From the NCBI GenBank assembly GCA_905198575.1, contig CAJKDC010000002.1, forward strand, positions 1-64,000: a DNA stretch of 64,000 nt, given 5' to 3'. Shown one piece after another: positions 41,095-50,961 of this stretch. The notes under the pieces were generated by a model. It searched no databases. It was not told the DNA's origin and saw only the letters and a program-made list of their open reading frames with translations. The DNA is from an uncultured Bacteroides sp. GTDB lineage: Bacteria; Bacteroidota; Bacteroidia; Bacteroidales; Bacteroidaceae. Every line of letters starts with the position of its first letter. The stretch's first letter is position 1. The position numbers and the translations under genes are program-made.

Positions 41095-41544
41095 TTATCT
41101 GAACATCTGCTTTAATTCTTCCAGCGTAACCTGTCCTTCCATATATACGATGGTTACTTCCGGCTTCTTAGTATTATCCGGAAGGACTGAAGTATTCCGG
41201 TAAAACAGGTACCGGTAGCTTTCTTTTTCCGGCGGGAAGCAATAAAAGCCATAATATAGCCGTGTTCCTACCTTTCCGACCTCCTTATCGACTGCTGCTT
41301 CTGCATCCCGACTGACGAGCGTCTCTATCTCTTTGGACAATGCCGGAGCATCTGTCACTGTCAGACTGCGGAAAAGTGTCAGACGATACTTTTTCAGCTC
41401 CTTTCCCTTGATTAGGACCTCTACTGCCCGCTTGTCCTGTTTAAAGCGACCATCGAACAAGGCTTCCACATGCATGCCCTTCTGTGCACTCAGAGGCAGC
41501 ATCACCAGCATCATTACTCCTAGTATAATCAATCGTCTTATCAT
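41095..41544 (-). CDS. DUF6108 exported protein
   Basis: A 149-residue exported protein (signal peptide ending LPLSAQ). HVEALFDGRFKQDKRAVEVL, then KELKKYRLTLFRSL and VTIVYMEGQVTLEELK, match the DUF6108 family found next to ECF sigma genes in Bacteroides. Function is unknown. Confidence 0.8.
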   Translation of the reverse strand: MIRRLIILGVMMLVMLPLSAQKGMHVEALFDGRFKQDKRAVEVLIKGKELKKYRLTLFRSLTVTDAPALSKEIETLVSRDAEAAVDKEVGKVGTRLYYGFYCFPPEKESYRYLFYRNTSVLPDNTKKPEVTIVYMEGQVTLEELKQMFR

Positions 41545-41559
41545 ATCTAACTTTTATTT

Positions 41560-42030
41560 TTAATTGTCAACTGATACAGATTCGCCTGTATTAAGTGTCT
41601 GGAATATATCAGATAATTGCTCTTGAACGGTTTCCTGCGGTGAATCGTGTTTTACTCTTTCTATCGATTTCAGAGCTTCAGAAAATACGACTTCCTTGTC
41701 GGTACAGCGTTCTCCATTGATATATGCTACACATACGTTCGTCTGTTCTGTCAGTTGCCAGAGAGCCGTGAAAGCGATAATTCCAGTCATTACTGCTGCG
41801 GCGGCATAATAGCGCAACCGTACACGATACGTACGTAGCTTACGGTTCATAGCACGTCCGGTAGCGGCATATCCCATTACGGCACGAAGTTCGTCGAACT
41901 CCTTACCTTGTGCGGCCGGGGTAGCCAGAAAGCGCGCCAGTGCTTCTTCTTCGGCATCTGTAGTCTCTGCTTCGAAATAGCGGTCTGCCAATTCCTTCCA
42001 CTGTTGAAAAGTTCGTTCGTATTCTTTCAT
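41560..42030 (-). CDS. Anti-sigma-factor-like membrane protein
   Basis: A 156-residue protein with a cytoplasmic N-terminus (about residues 1-75), one membrane helix (YYAAAAVMTGIIAFTALW) and a short periplasmic part. ATG 42030 overlaps the sigma stop as ATGA. Position and topology point to the cognate anti-sigma factor; the usual zinc-binding anti-sigma motif is not visible. Confidence 0.7.
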   Translation of the reverse strand: MKEYERTFQQWKELADRYFEAETTDAEEEALARFLATPAAQGKEFDELRAVMGYAATGRAMNRKLRTYRVRLRYYAAAAVMTGIIAFTALWQLTEQTNVCVAYINGERCTDKEVVFSEALKSIERVKHDSPQETVQEQLSDIFQTLNTGESVSVDN

Positions 42031-42533
42031 CGTTCCATTTGTTTTAAGTAACATTCCCTGATTTCTTTTCTCGCTCTTGAAAGTTGCATGCGTACAGCCG
42101 GTTCCTGCATGCCCAGTATTTCGGCTATTTCATTGTATTTTTTTCCTTCATACTCTTTCATATGCAAAATCTGTTGCTGGACAGGTGTCAGTCTGCGTGC
42201 AATGATACGTTCCACCATACGGAATTGCTCCTCTTTTTCCAGACTTTCGGTAACCGAATCGGAAATAGCTTCATCCCGATTCTCGTCCAACTCCACGGTA
42301 GAGAGGTGGTTTCTCTTACGCAATGTATCAATACACAAATTCTTCACCGTTACTACTGTAAGCGCTTCCGCTTCTTCGCGCGAACCGATCTGGTCAGCAT
42401 GCTTCCACAAGCGGAAGAAAGCTTCCTGCAATGCATCATCGGCATCTTCCTTGTTGGGCAGGAAGCGCATTGCCAGCCTGAGAAAACCTTTTCTCAGTTC
42501 GGTGAAAGTAGATGTCAGTGTTTCTTTGCTCAT
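42027..42533 (-). CDS. ECF-type sigma-70 factor
   Basis: A 168-residue sigma factor. Region 2 has NKEDADDALQEAFFRLWK and LTVVTVKNLCIDTLRKR; region 4 has LTPVQQQILHMKEYEGKKYN and the helix-turn-helix IAEILGMQEPAVRMQLSRA. It directs transcription of an envelope regulon, probably including its own operon. It is the first gene of four (sigma, anti-sigma, DUF6108, outer-membrane barrel). Confidence 0.93.
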   Translation of the reverse strand: MSKETLTSTFTELRKGFLRLAMRFLPNKEDADDALQEAFFRLWKHADQIGSREEAEALTVVTVKNLCIDTLRKRNHLSTVELDENRDEAISDSVTESLEKEEQFRMVERIIARRLTPVQQQILHMKEYEGKKYNEIAEILGMQEPAVRMQLSRARKEIRECYLKQMER

Positions 42534-42598
42534 GCTTCAAATCGGGTTGTACGAATTGTTTTCAAAAAGATAAACGTAAGGTTCTATTTTTTGTAACA

Positions 42599-42652
42599 GA
42601 AAAAAAATAAAAAAATAGAGGCTATCCCAAGCCAAAACTTGAAATAGCCTCT
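42599..42652 (-). terminator. Terminator of the phosphoglucomutase gene
   Basis: On the minus strand AGAGGCTAT pairs with ATAGCCTCT and is followed by ATTTTTTTATTTT. It lies in the gap between the mutase and sigma genes. Confidence 0.8.
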
Positions 42653-42683
42653 GTATCAATATCTGTCTATACAGTGATCAGAA

Positions 42684-44429
42684 TCAGATACCCAAAGATT
42701 TTCTAACAGCCTCAACTTTTTCAGTAGCAGCAGCTTCGGCACTTGCGAAACATTTCGGGCAACCCATTTCACCTTTCACTTCGATATAGAACTTAATCTT
42801 AGGTTCTGTTCCTGAAGGACGAACTGAAATCTTGGTTCCATCTTCTGTGAAATACTGCAATACGTTTGATGGTTCCGGCATATCAATATCGGTTACATTG
42901 CCTTCGCCGTCTGTAGCTTTCAGTGATTTGTAATCTTTAGCCAAAACAACTTTCGAGCCACCGATTTCTTTCGGAGGACAAGCACGGAAGTTTTCCATCA
43001 TAGCCTTGATTTCATCAGCACCGCTCTTACCTGGTTTCACAACGTTTACAGTAGTTTCTTTAGAGAATCCGTATTCTACGTAGATTTCCATCAAAACATC
43101 GTAAAGTGTCTTGCCCTGGTCTTTAGCCCATGCACAGATTTCGGCCAGCAAAGCACATGCAGAAACTGCATCTTTATCACGAACGAAATCTTCAGCCAAG
43201 AAACCGTAGCTTTCTTCACCACCACCGATGTACTGTTTGATACCTTCGTTCAGACGAATCTGACGTGCAATCCATTTGAAACCGGTATAGCAGTCGTACA
43301 TTTCGATATTGTTTTTATCAGCAACAGCTTTGATAAGTTCGGTAGTAACGATAGTCTTCACTACAAATTCGTTACCTTTCATCTTACCCATTGCAATGCG
43401 GTTCTTGATGATGTAGTACAAGAAGATCAAGCAAGTCTGGTTACCGTTTACCAATACCCATTCGCCATCGCTGTTCTTACAAGCCATACCTACACGGTCT
43501 GCATCCGGGTCAGAAGCCATCACGATATCTGCATCAATTTCCTTAGCCAGTTTGATAGCCATAGAAAGTGCTTCAGCATTTTCCGGGTTCGGAGAAATTA
43601 CTGTCGGGAAATCACCGCTCTTCACCATCTGTTCAGGAACAGTATGAACGTTTTCGAATCCCCACATCTTCAGTGCGTCAGGGATAAGCATCATACCAGT
43701 ACCGTGGATAGGAGTATAAACAATCTTCAAGTCTTTCTGGCGTTTGATTACTTCAGGATCGATAGAAATAGAATGTACTTTTTCCAGATAAACATCATCT
43801 ACATCCTTACCGATAATCTGAATCAGGTCTTTATTGCCCTGGAATTTGATATCAGCAGCAGAAGAAACTTTGTTTACTTCGTCGATAATACCTTTATCGT
43901 GCGGAGCCAATACCTGAGCACCATCATCCCAGTAAGCTTTATAGCCGTTGTATTCTTTCGGGTTATGAGAAGCAGTCAGAATGATACCGCTCTGGCAACC
44001 CAAATGACGGATAGCAAACGACATTTCAGGAGTCGGACGCATATCATCGAACAAATATACTTTAATACCGTTAGCCGAGAAGATGTCAGCCGAAATTTCG
44101 GCAAACAGGCGGCTGTTGTTACGGCAATCGTGACCAACAACAACAGAAATCTGTTCTTTTCCGGCAAAGCATTTGTTCAAATAATTGGCCAGACCTTGTG
44201 TAGCAGCACCTACAGTATAGATATTCATACGGTTAGAACCTACACCCATAATGCCACGCAAACCTCCTGTACCGAATTCCAGGTCTTTGTAGAATGCCTC
44301 GATCAAGTCTGTCTTGTCCTCGTTTTCCAGCATTCTTCTTACTTCAGCCTGAGTTTCAGCATCGTAAGCAGGAGTCAACCATTTCTGAGCTTTGTCAGAA
44401 CACATTTTAATCAATTCTTCGTTTTCCAT
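42684..44429 (-). CDS. Phospho-sugar mutase (phosphoglucomutase/phosphomannomutase)
   Basis: A 581-residue alpha-D-phosphohexomutase of the PGM2-like type. It has the phosphoserine loop TASHNPKEYNGYK, the metal-binding DPDADRVG, the sugar-binding GGEESYGF and the phosphate-binding RPSGTEPKIKFY. It interconverts hexose 1- and 6-phosphates. It is monocistronic. Confidence 0.93.
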   Translation of the reverse strand: MENEELIKMCSDKAQKWLTPAYDAETQAEVRRMLENEDKTDLIEAFYKDLEFGTGGLRGIMGVGSNRMNIYTVGAATQGLANYLNKCFAGKEQISVVVGHDCRNNSRLFAEISADIFSANGIKVYLFDDMRPTPEMSFAIRHLGCQSGIILTASHNPKEYNGYKAYWDDGAQVLAPHDKGIIDEVNKVSSAADIKFQGNKDLIQIIGKDVDDVYLEKVHSISIDPEVIKRQKDLKIVYTPIHGTGMMLIPDALKMWGFENVHTVPEQMVKSGDFPTVISPNPENAEALSMAIKLAKEIDADIVMASDPDADRVGMACKNSDGEWVLVNGNQTCLIFLYYIIKNRIAMGKMKGNEFVVKTIVTTELIKAVADKNNIEMYDCYTGFKWIARQIRLNEGIKQYIGGGEESYGFLAEDFVRDKDAVSACALLAEICAWAKDQGKTLYDVLMEIYVEYGFSKETTVNVVKPGKSGADEIKAMMENFRACPPKEIGGSKVVLAKDYKSLKATDGEGNVTDIDMPEPSNVLQYFTEDGTKISVRPSGTEPKIKFYIEVKGEMGCPKCFASAEAAATEKVEAVRKSLGI

Positions 44430-44482
44430 GATTTTTATATTATAATGAATTTAATGTTAACGAACTGTTTTGTGACTTTTGA

Positions 44483-44490
44483 CAAATATA
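44483..44490 (-). promoter_or_regulatory. Promoter -7 box of the mutase gene
   Basis: Minus-strand TATATTTG matches TAnnTTTG, 53 bases before the ATG at 44429. Confidence 0.4.
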
Positions 44491-44531
44491 AACGATTTAC
44501 TTAAAATATCCTATTACAAATCCGAAAAATT

Positions 44532-46181
44532 TTACTTTTTGATTTCGGTTACCTTATATCTGTCACCGGTAGACTTAACCAGCTCTTTCAAGAACTCCTG
44601 CGGATATCCCGGACGTTCCAGCGGAGCCACATTTCCGGTTTCAGGACGAACCAGCTTACCGTTTTTCATTTTCTTTACAGCTCCATCGTTATAACGGACA
44701 ATCAGGAATTCGCCCAGCTTCTTCCAACTGTCTACAGCTGTCTGTGCAGCCATGCCTGTATAATTAGTAAGGAAGTCTTTAGCAGCCTTCTCGTCTGTTT
44801 CCATCAGTTTTACAGCAGCAGCTTCCACACCACTCTGAGCAGTAGCGTATGTGTCTTCCAGTCCGTTCTGTACGGCACGCATATCTTCAATCATCAGACT
44901 GTAGCGCGGACGAATCATATCGGCTACCCAGTTGTAAATCCAGAAAGCAGAGTTCCATGAGAATGTAACACAGTCGCCTTCTCCTTCAGCATAACAGTGG
45001 GGTACCTTGTCTGTACAGCAATATACCGGTGTATATACAGTCATGTTGGCATCATCCAGGCCATACCACATCACTCCACCTACTGCATCGGGCAAGAAAG
45101 AACGCATCTGTGCCACGAAAGTAAATGCCGACTGCTGAGTAGAGATAGGACGTTCGTTGAAGTATTCCTGACCGTCTACCTTGAAAGTCAGTGGCGACAG
45201 GCGGTAAGGGGTGTTAAACGGACCAGCACCCAAGTCCTTGGTAATATCCAGCGGAGTACCTTCGTAATGGTCACGCATTGCTTTCTGAATATCACGAACA
45301 GAAAGTTTGCGGTCGGCTTTGATATAAAGTGGCATTGCTTCAGTGCTTTCACCTTTTATATAAGGAAGATAAGCTTCCATCGTACTGTTGAACATGTTAA
45401 AGAAACTCCATACACGAGCATCACAAGCACGCAAGCCTCCGAAATCTAGCGGACAATAAGCATCTGCAAAACTGAAGTCCTTGTTCAGGCCGTCGAAATA
45501 TCCTTTTTCACGTGCAAAAGAAATAACATCAGGCGAATACAGACAGTTGTCTTTGTCCTTCATGTCAAACTTGCGGATACGGCTCTGGTTAGCATGTGCT
45601 GAGATGCAGTCATCCGGAATACGAACAGCAACCCAAACGGCACCTTTCATATCAGGACCTTTACCAATCATTTCCATAATCCATGCCTCATTAGGGTCGG
45701 CAATAGAGAAAGACTCACCGCTACTGTAATAGCCATATTCCTTAACCAGGTCTGTCATCACCTTGATTGCTTCCTTAGCAGTACGCGAACGCTGCAAAGC
45801 TACGTAAATCAAGCTTCCGTAGTCCATAATACCCGAAGGATTTACCAGCTCCGGACGGCCACCAAATGTAGTTTCGGCAATGGTAACCTGAAATTCATTC
45901 ATGTTACCGATTACGTTATAAGTCTGCTCTGCTTCCTTAATCTGACCCAGATATTTGCCCGAATCCCAGTCATAAATATCGCGCATTACTCCCTTTTCAT
46001 GCTGAGCTGCAGGATAATGATACAGATAGCCGAACATACCGTACGAGTCGGCCGAATAAGATACGATAACCGAACCGTCGGTCGAGGCATTCTTGCCCAC
46101 AATGAAGTTGGTACATGCCCAACCTTTCACTACAAAGGCTGTAAGCAACAATACAGCCATCATTACTTTTTTCATATTCAC
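44532..46181 (-). CDS. C69 family dipeptidase
   Basis: A 549-residue exported peptidase of the C69 family. The catalytic Cys is C23, right after the signal peptide (GWACTNFIVGKNASTDGS), exposed by removal of the leader as in other Ntn-type hydrolases. Further family stretches are ESFSIADPNEAWIMEMIGKG and AHANQSRI. It acts on dipeptides in the periplasm. It lies 28 bases after the M23 peptidase gene, so both are probably co-transcribed. Confidence 0.92.
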   Translation of the reverse strand: MNMKKVMMAVLLLTAFVVKGWACTNFIVGKNASTDGSVIVSYSADSYGMFGYLYHYPAAQHEKGVMRDIYDWDSGKYLGQIKEAEQTYNVIGNMNEFQVTIAETTFGGRPELVNPSGIMDYGSLIYVALQRSRTAKEAIKVMTDLVKEYGYYSSGESFSIADPNEAWIMEMIGKGPDMKGAVWVAVRIPDDCISAHANQSRIRKFDMKDKDNCLYSPDVISFAREKGYFDGLNKDFSFADAYCPLDFGGLRACDARVWSFFNMFNSTMEAYLPYIKGESTEAMPLYIKADRKLSVRDIQKAMRDHYEGTPLDITKDLGAGPFNTPYRLSPLTFKVDGQEYFNERPISTQQSAFTFVAQMRSFLPDAVGGVMWYGLDDANMTVYTPVYCCTDKVPHCYAEGEGDCVTFSWNSAFWIYNWVADMIRPRYSLMIEDMRAVQNGLEDTYATAQSGVEAAAVKLMETDEKAAKDFLTNYTGMAAQTAVDSWKKLGEFLIVRYNDGAVKKMKNGKLVRPETGNVAPLERPGYPQEFLKELVKSTGDRYKVTEIKK

Positions 46182-46209
46182 TTGTTTTTATTATTAATAG
46201 TCGTTTTAT

Positions 46210-47874
46210 TTAAAATGCATACTTGCGGTAAGTCTCGTTTCCGCAGGCATCTGTCACCCAAAGTTCCAGCTTATGCGGTACTCCTTTCTTTATTTTCTCC
46301 GGATCCTGAATCACCAGTACACCTTTTTTCAGTCCGAACAATACAAACTTACCGTCGACGTACACCTTGTAGGTTGCTATTCCGGTAGCATTATCCCTTA
46401 CCTTAATGCGTATGTTACGCGTAGAGCGCCAGGTATTCTTCCCCAGCGGAGTAACCACCGGAGGCACAGTGTCTATCCGAACGGTATAAGTACCCAAGTC
46501 GCGCACCTTAGCCGTCATCCAGCCGTCTTTATAGGTTCCTCCCGCACTGTAGCTCCAGTTTCCACGGTGGAAAGATACATAATATTTTTCAATATCGGAA
46601 ACAAGCAGATTGCGCACCCCGATTGAAATCGGACAATACGTATGCAAGGGAGTTCCCTTGGCTTCCAGCTGATAGCTGAACGAAATGGCCGAAGAATCCT
46701 CTACCACATGCGTCTTCAACCAGGTATCATCATAGAGCATCCCCTTTGCCAATGTCATCTGCATACCCGGCAACTGTACTACGTTGGTCTGATTGCAAGA
46801 CAAGAGTTGCGCATCAGCATCCGGCTCAAAGGCAGGTATCTCCTGCTTTTTGCCCCGAACTTTGAAAGAATAGCTCCGCTTGTTGCCAAAACCATCCCGC
46901 AAGACGTATCGGAAATGATAATCCCTTTCTTCATCTATGTTCACCCATCCATTACCGGGAGCCGTCTGCAGCAAACGCAGCTTATTGCCCGGCAAACGGT
47001 GCGAACGCATAATCAGCCTACGGGTATTCTCCAGCTCCTCATAATCAGTAAAACCGTTTATCATCCGGTTCTCATCGGCAGCCACACAATCGGTAACACT
47101 GTGGAAAACCTGCAGCGAATCAACGTAAAGCGTAACTTCGTGCACACCGTAAAAGTTGGAAGTCCCGTCCATGTAATCCTTCGCTACAATACCGGTAGAA
47201 ATCTTTCCCCATGCCGTGAACGTCTGTGCCAACTGTCCGACAGGAACAAGCACCTTCCGGCTGTTTCCCTGCACTACTCCCTCTCCTCTTTTCGGATAAA
47301 AGCCAACCAGCGAAGCTGTCGGTGCTTTGGAGTCTTTCAGATAACGCTTGAAAAAGGGTAAAGGGTCTACATACTCACCTGTATCAGTACGGCGCAGCTC
47401 GAGGTGCAGATGAGGTCCTGCCGATGCTCCTTCGTTTCCACTCAAGGCAATCAGCTCTCCCTGTCGGAATGACAGTTCGCCCGGTTCGGGACGCACATCG
47501 GCTACAAACGTTTCATGCTTATACTGATAGGCACGCAAATATTTCTGGATGGCAGGAGCAAACTTTACGACATGACCGTACACGGATGTATATCCGTTGG
47601 AATGTGTCACAAACAAGGCTTGTCCGTAACCTCCATGCAATACCAGAATGCGCGACACATAACCGTCGGCTATACAGTAAATAGGCTTGCCCGTTACCCC
47701 CTGCGTCTTGATATCAATACCATTGTGAAAGTGATTCGGCCTCAACTCGCCGAAATTCGCACTGAGCAGAAGCGGAAACTTGAACGGAGAAATAAAAGAA
47801 GTGTCTACTTGTGCCTGTAGCTTTGCCAGGAACAGCAATCCCAGCAAAGTCATTATCCATACCTTTTTTATCAT
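46210..47874 (-). CDS. M23 family metallopeptidase
   Basis: A 554-residue exported zinc peptidase. The N-terminal catalytic domain has HFHNGIDI (H50, D54) and HLHLE (H155, H157), the zinc ligands of LytM-type peptidases. A large C-terminal beta part follows, ending in YKVYVDGKFVLFGL. It is expected to cut peptidoglycan cross-links or peptide substrates. It is followed by the C69 dipeptidase. Confidence 0.92.
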   Translation of the reverse strand: MIKKVWIMTLLGLLFLAKLQAQVDTSFISPFKFPLLLSANFGELRPNHFHNGIDIKTQGVTGKPIYCIADGYVSRILVLHGGYGQALFVTHSNGYTSVYGHVVKFAPAIQKYLRAYQYKHETFVADVRPEPGELSFRQGELIALSGNEGASAGPHLHLELRRTDTGEYVDPLPFFKRYLKDSKAPTASLVGFYPKRGEGVVQGNSRKVLVPVGQLAQTFTAWGKISTGIVAKDYMDGTSNFYGVHEVTLYVDSLQVFHSVTDCVAADENRMINGFTDYEELENTRRLIMRSHRLPGNKLRLLQTAPGNGWVNIDEERDYHFRYVLRDGFGNKRSYSFKVRGKKQEIPAFEPDADAQLLSCNQTNVVQLPGMQMTLAKGMLYDDTWLKTHVVEDSSAISFSYQLEAKGTPLHTYCPISIGVRNLLVSDIEKYYVSFHRGNWSYSAGGTYKDGWMTAKVRDLGTYTVRIDTVPPVVTPLGKNTWRSTRNIRIKVRDNATGIATYKVYVDGKFVLFGLKKGVLVIQDPEKIKKGVPHKLELWVTDACGNETYRKYAF

Positions 47875-47934
47875 ATCAAACTTTAGCTAAATCAAATTAT
47901 CCCATACAGAAAACTCTTTTCTGCATCGGCCATA

Positions 47935-47942
47935 CAAAGATA
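47935..47942 (-). promoter_or_regulatory. Promoter -7 box of the M23 peptidase gene
   Basis: Minus-strand TATCTTTG matches TAnnTTTG, about 60 bases before the ATG at 47874. Confidence 0.45.
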
Positions 47943-47971
47943 TATTTTTTTGAAGAACATTTTTTCATTTC

Positions 47972-47986
47972 ATAACTATAAGTTAT
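47972..47986. promoter_or_regulatory. LysR-type binding site upstream of the YeiH gene
   Basis: ATAACT-ATA-AGTTAT is a perfect 15-base dyad containing T-N11-A, the core of LysR-family sites. Its centre lies about 62-65 bases upstream of the predicted start of the yeiH-like transcript, the classical recognition position. Confidence 0.55.
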
Positions 47987-48005
47987 AGCATATAAAAAAA
48001 AGTCA

Positions 48006-48037
48006 GTTGCAATTTATCCATCAAGCCCTTACCTTTG
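48006..48037 (+). promoter_or_regulatory. Promoter of the YeiH-type exporter gene
   Basis: GTTG at 48006-48009 and TACCTTTG at 48030-48037, with a 20-base spacer, fit the -33/-7 consensus. Confidence 0.55.
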
Positions 48038-48082
48038 CACCCGAAAAGAAAAAAATATAACTCAATCAATAAATTTACAGAT

Positions 48083-49159
48083 ATGTTTAGCAAAGACAAC
48101 AGAGGCAATACGCTTCACGGAATCCTGCTCATCGCACTTTTCTCATTTGCTGCGTTCTATATCGCAGAGATACCTTTCGTAAAGGGACTGTCATTCAGCC
48201 CGCTCATTGTAGGAATCATCTTAGGTATGTTGTATGCCAACAGCCTGCGCAATAAACTCCCCGAAACATGGGTGCCCGGTATCAAGTTCTGTACCAAACA
48301 GATTCTGCGTGCCGGTATCGTACTCTACGGTTTCCGCCTTACACTGACTCAGGTAGCCGAAGTCGGACTTCCGGCTGTTGTAATCGATACGATTATCGTA
48401 GCCGGTACCATTTTCCTGGGTATCTGGCTGGGTAAACTCCTGAAGATGGACAAGGATACTTCGCTGATGACAGCCACCGGTAGTGCCATCTGTGGTGCTG
48501 CAGCCGTTCTGGGTGCCGAACCGGTAGTGAAGTGTGAAGGACACAAGACTGCTATCGCCGTATCTACCGTGGTTATCTTCGGAACCATCTCTATGTTCCT
48601 CTACCCTATTATGTATCGCTCTGGTATGCTGGCCGACATAGGTGATATGGGTACTGCCATCTTTACCGGAAGTACACTGCACGAAGTTGCCCACGTGGCA
48701 GGTGCCGGAAACGCAATGGACCCTACAGATGCACTGGGCATTGCCGGTACAGCTACCATCACCAAGATGATTCGTGTCATGATGCTGGCTCCGGTACTGG
48801 TTATCATGAGCTTCGCACTGGCCGGCCGCAAGAAAACAGATGCAAACGGTAAGGCTGAAAAGAGCAAAATCACCATCCCTTGGTTTGCTTTCGGATTTAT
48901 CGGCATCATCTGTCTGAACTCACTGCTGCAATACTTATGCGGTGTAGACAGTGTGAAGGAAATACCACTGAACGGTGCCATCGAGTACATCGATACTTTC
49001 ATGCTTACCATGGCCATGACAGCACTGGGTACTGAAACCAGTCTTGAGAAATTCAAACAGGCCGGTGCCAAGCCTTTCGTTCTGGCATTCCTGCTCTACA
49101 TCTGGCTGGTAGGCGGCGGTTATCTGCTCACCAAATACCTGGTTCCGCTGTTTGCATAA
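48083..49159 (+). CDS. YeiH-type putative sulfur-oxyanion exporter
   Basis: A 358-residue inner-membrane protein with about ten helices. Family features are GIILGMLYANSLRN, ILRAGIVLYGFRLT, ATGSAICGAAAVLGAEPVV and STLHEVAHVAGAGNAM. YeiH proteins are predicted anion (sulfate/sulfite) exporters. The TTG at 48035 lies inside the -7 box, so ATG 48083 is the start. A LysR gene is convergent downstream, as yeiE accompanies yeiH in enterobacteria. Confidence 0.9.
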   Translation: MFSKDNRGNTLHGILLIALFSFAAFYIAEIPFVKGLSFSPLIVGIILGMLYANSLRNKLPETWVPGIKFCTKQILRAGIVLYGFRLTLTQVAEVGLPAVVIDTIIVAGTIFLGIWLGKLLKMDKDTSLMTATGSAICGAAAVLGAEPVVKCEGHKTAIAVSTVVIFGTISMFLYPIMYRSGMLADIGDMGTAIFTGSTLHEVAHVAGAGNAMDPTDALGIAGTATITKMIRVMMLAPVLVIMSFALAGRKKTDANGKAEKSKITIPWFAFGFIGIICLNSLLQYLCGVDSVKEIPLNGAIEYIDTFMLTMAMTALGTETSLEKFKQAGAKPFVLAFLLYIWLVGGGYLLTKYLVPLFA

Positions 49160-49188
49160 GAGCTGTAAAACCATATGCTACATAAATC

Positions 49189-49233
49189 AAAATCCCTTTC
49201 CGATGTACGATTGTTACACCGTGAAAGGGATTT
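49189..49233. terminator. Terminator between yeiH and the LysR gene
   Basis: AAAATCCCTTTC and GAAAGGGATTTT form a 12-bp stem flanked by A and T runs; it is bidirectional. Confidence 0.8.
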
Positions 49234-49248
49234 TTCATTAAAAAAATT

Positions 49249-50193
49249 TCAATCCTCCTTGCAGACCAGCATCTTGCCTATCCAATGCCCTTCTGTCTTC
49301 CGCTCCTTCAGATATTGATAAACAAAGCGCATGAAGTTGATAGACGATGGCCCCTCCTGCCCCTGCAAATGCACAAAACAGAAGTGACGCTTTATCTGCA
49401 TACCTTTTATATCGATAATCTTGAAATCTCCCCGCCGCAACTCCGGTGCGACAGCCTGCAGGGAGACAATTCCCAACGAATCACTGCAGCGTAAAAAGGA
49501 TTTGATACTTTCCGTTCCTCCCAGATATAGACGCACATTCATGGACGACAGTTTCAAGCCGACTTCATCGAAAGCCATTTCGATAGCATCCAGTGTACCC
49601 GAACCACGCTCACGCAACACCAGCGGAAGTTGCTGCAGCTCATCAAGTCCGATTTCATCTTTCTTGGCCAACTTGCTCTGTGTGCCTACCACCGGTACCA
49701 GCTCATCGTGCAAGAAAGGCTCGTACTTAAGACTGGGAAGCCTGAAGACCCCCTCTACCAGTCCCAAGTCGATATCATGATTTTGTAAAGCCTGCTCGAT
49801 ATTCCGCGAATTGGTATCCATCAGCGTAACGTTTACTTTAGGATACTTTTCGGTAAAGCGTGCCAATATGGGAGGCAGTACATACTGCGAAATGGTAGTA
49901 CTGGCCCCCAGGCGTAAATCACCCGTCCATTCGTTTTTAAGCAAGTTCATGTCATACTCCAGCCTGCGATAAGCTGCCAGAATCTGCTCGCAATGCTCCA
50001 GCATCAGCTTTCCGGCATCGGTAAGCGAAATCTTATTACCTAGACGGTCGAACAAGCGTACCCCATACAAGCTCTCCAACTCACGGATGTGCTTGGTAAT
50101 GGCAGGCTGACTGATATACAGTTCCTTAGACGCTTGCGTAAAGCTGAGATGCTTGGCTACACTGTAAAAAACCTTCAAACGGAAATCGGACAT
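49249..50193 (-). CDS. LysR-type transcriptional regulator
   Basis: A 314-residue regulator. The winged helix-turn-helix is FYSVAKHLSFTQASKELYIS with QPAITKHIRELE directly after it; the C-terminal half is a periplasmic-binding-like sensor domain. It is similar to YeiE/CysB-type proteins by arrangement. It probably controls the adjacent exporter gene through the T-N11-A dyad at 47972-47986. It follows the DUF6621 gene by 15 bases. Confidence 0.92.
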   Translation of the reverse strand: MSDFRLKVFYSVAKHLSFTQASKELYISQPAITKHIRELESLYGVRLFDRLGNKISLTDAGKLMLEHCEQILAAYRRLEYDMNLLKNEWTGDLRLGASTTISQYVLPPILARFTEKYPKVNVTLMDTNSRNIEQALQNHDIDLGLVEGVFRLPSLKYEPFLHDELVPVVGTQSKLAKKDEIGLDELQQLPLVLRERGSGTLDAIEMAFDEVGLKLSSMNVRLYLGGTESIKSFLRCSDSLGIVSLQAVAPELRRGDFKIIDIKGMQIKRHFCFVHLQGQEGPSSINFMRFVYQYLKERKTEGHWIGKMLVCKED

Positions 50194-50208
50194 TGCATTC
50201 TATTTTTA

Positions 50209-50793
50209 TTAAAGTTCATCCGGACGGACTCCCAGTGCCTGCAGCAAGGGGAAACCCAATGTTTCGAACCGGTGCGAAAATTCAGTTACAGGCGGATTCA
50301 TTCCCATCAGCACCACTGCATCTTTCTTTTCAGCCTTATTCAGCAGCGCCACTGCCTTTTCGGCATACTGCATTTCATCGGGAACTGCCGTAATGTGCTT
50401 TACTTCTTTCGAATCGATAACCAGCTCCAGCGTTTCCAGAAACAGGTCCTCTGTTGTTGCCATGTCCGAAGGCTGGTAGGCATACAGCGAAAACTCGCCC
50501 AACTTTCCTTTGAATGCCTTGCCGTCTATCTCGTTTTCCAACGAAGCGGGGGCCAGCAAGTGGAAATGTGCCGAATCCTTACCATTATATATAAAGAATA
50601 CCTGAATTTCGTTTTCGCCTACCGGAATACCGGCGTCCAATGCCATGTACTCCAAAAGGTCGGCCAGCTGTGCCTGGGCCAGCTCACGACCGATAACTTG
50701 CGAAAAGTGTCCGGCTATATCTGTACTCACTCTATCCAGAAAAGATGCATCCAGCAGCATCACATTAGGGGCAAATTTTACCTGTTTTTCCAT
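50209..50793 (-). CDS. DUF6621 protein
   Basis: A 194-residue cytoplasmic protein matching the DUF6621 family of Bacteroidales (KFAPNVMLLDASFLDRVSTD, then AHFSQVIGRELAQAQLADLL). ATG 50793 is preferred to upstream ATGs, which lie at or before a TATCTTTA -7-like box. Function is unknown. It is co-directional with the LysR gene. Confidence 0.75.
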   Translation of the reverse strand: MEKQVKFAPNVMLLDASFLDRVSTDIAGHFSQVIGRELAQAQLADLLEYMALDAGIPVGENEIQVFFIYNGKDSAHFHLLAPASLENEIDGKAFKGKLGEFSLYAYQPSDMATTEDLFLETLELVIDSKEVKHITAVPDEMQYAEKAVALLNKAEKKDAVVLMGMNPPVTEFSHRFETLGFPLLQALGVRPDEL

Positions 50794-50961
50794 ATTGTTC
50801 TTATTTTGCGGCATAAAGATAAGAAAATAATCGTTAGCAACTGACTTTTTTTCAGAATTTGCGACATTTTTACATGCTATCATCCTTATTATCTGACAGT
50901 TAGACATATCCTCACCCACAAAAACCATTGGCAAGCTATTTGCTATATTATTCGTGAATCT

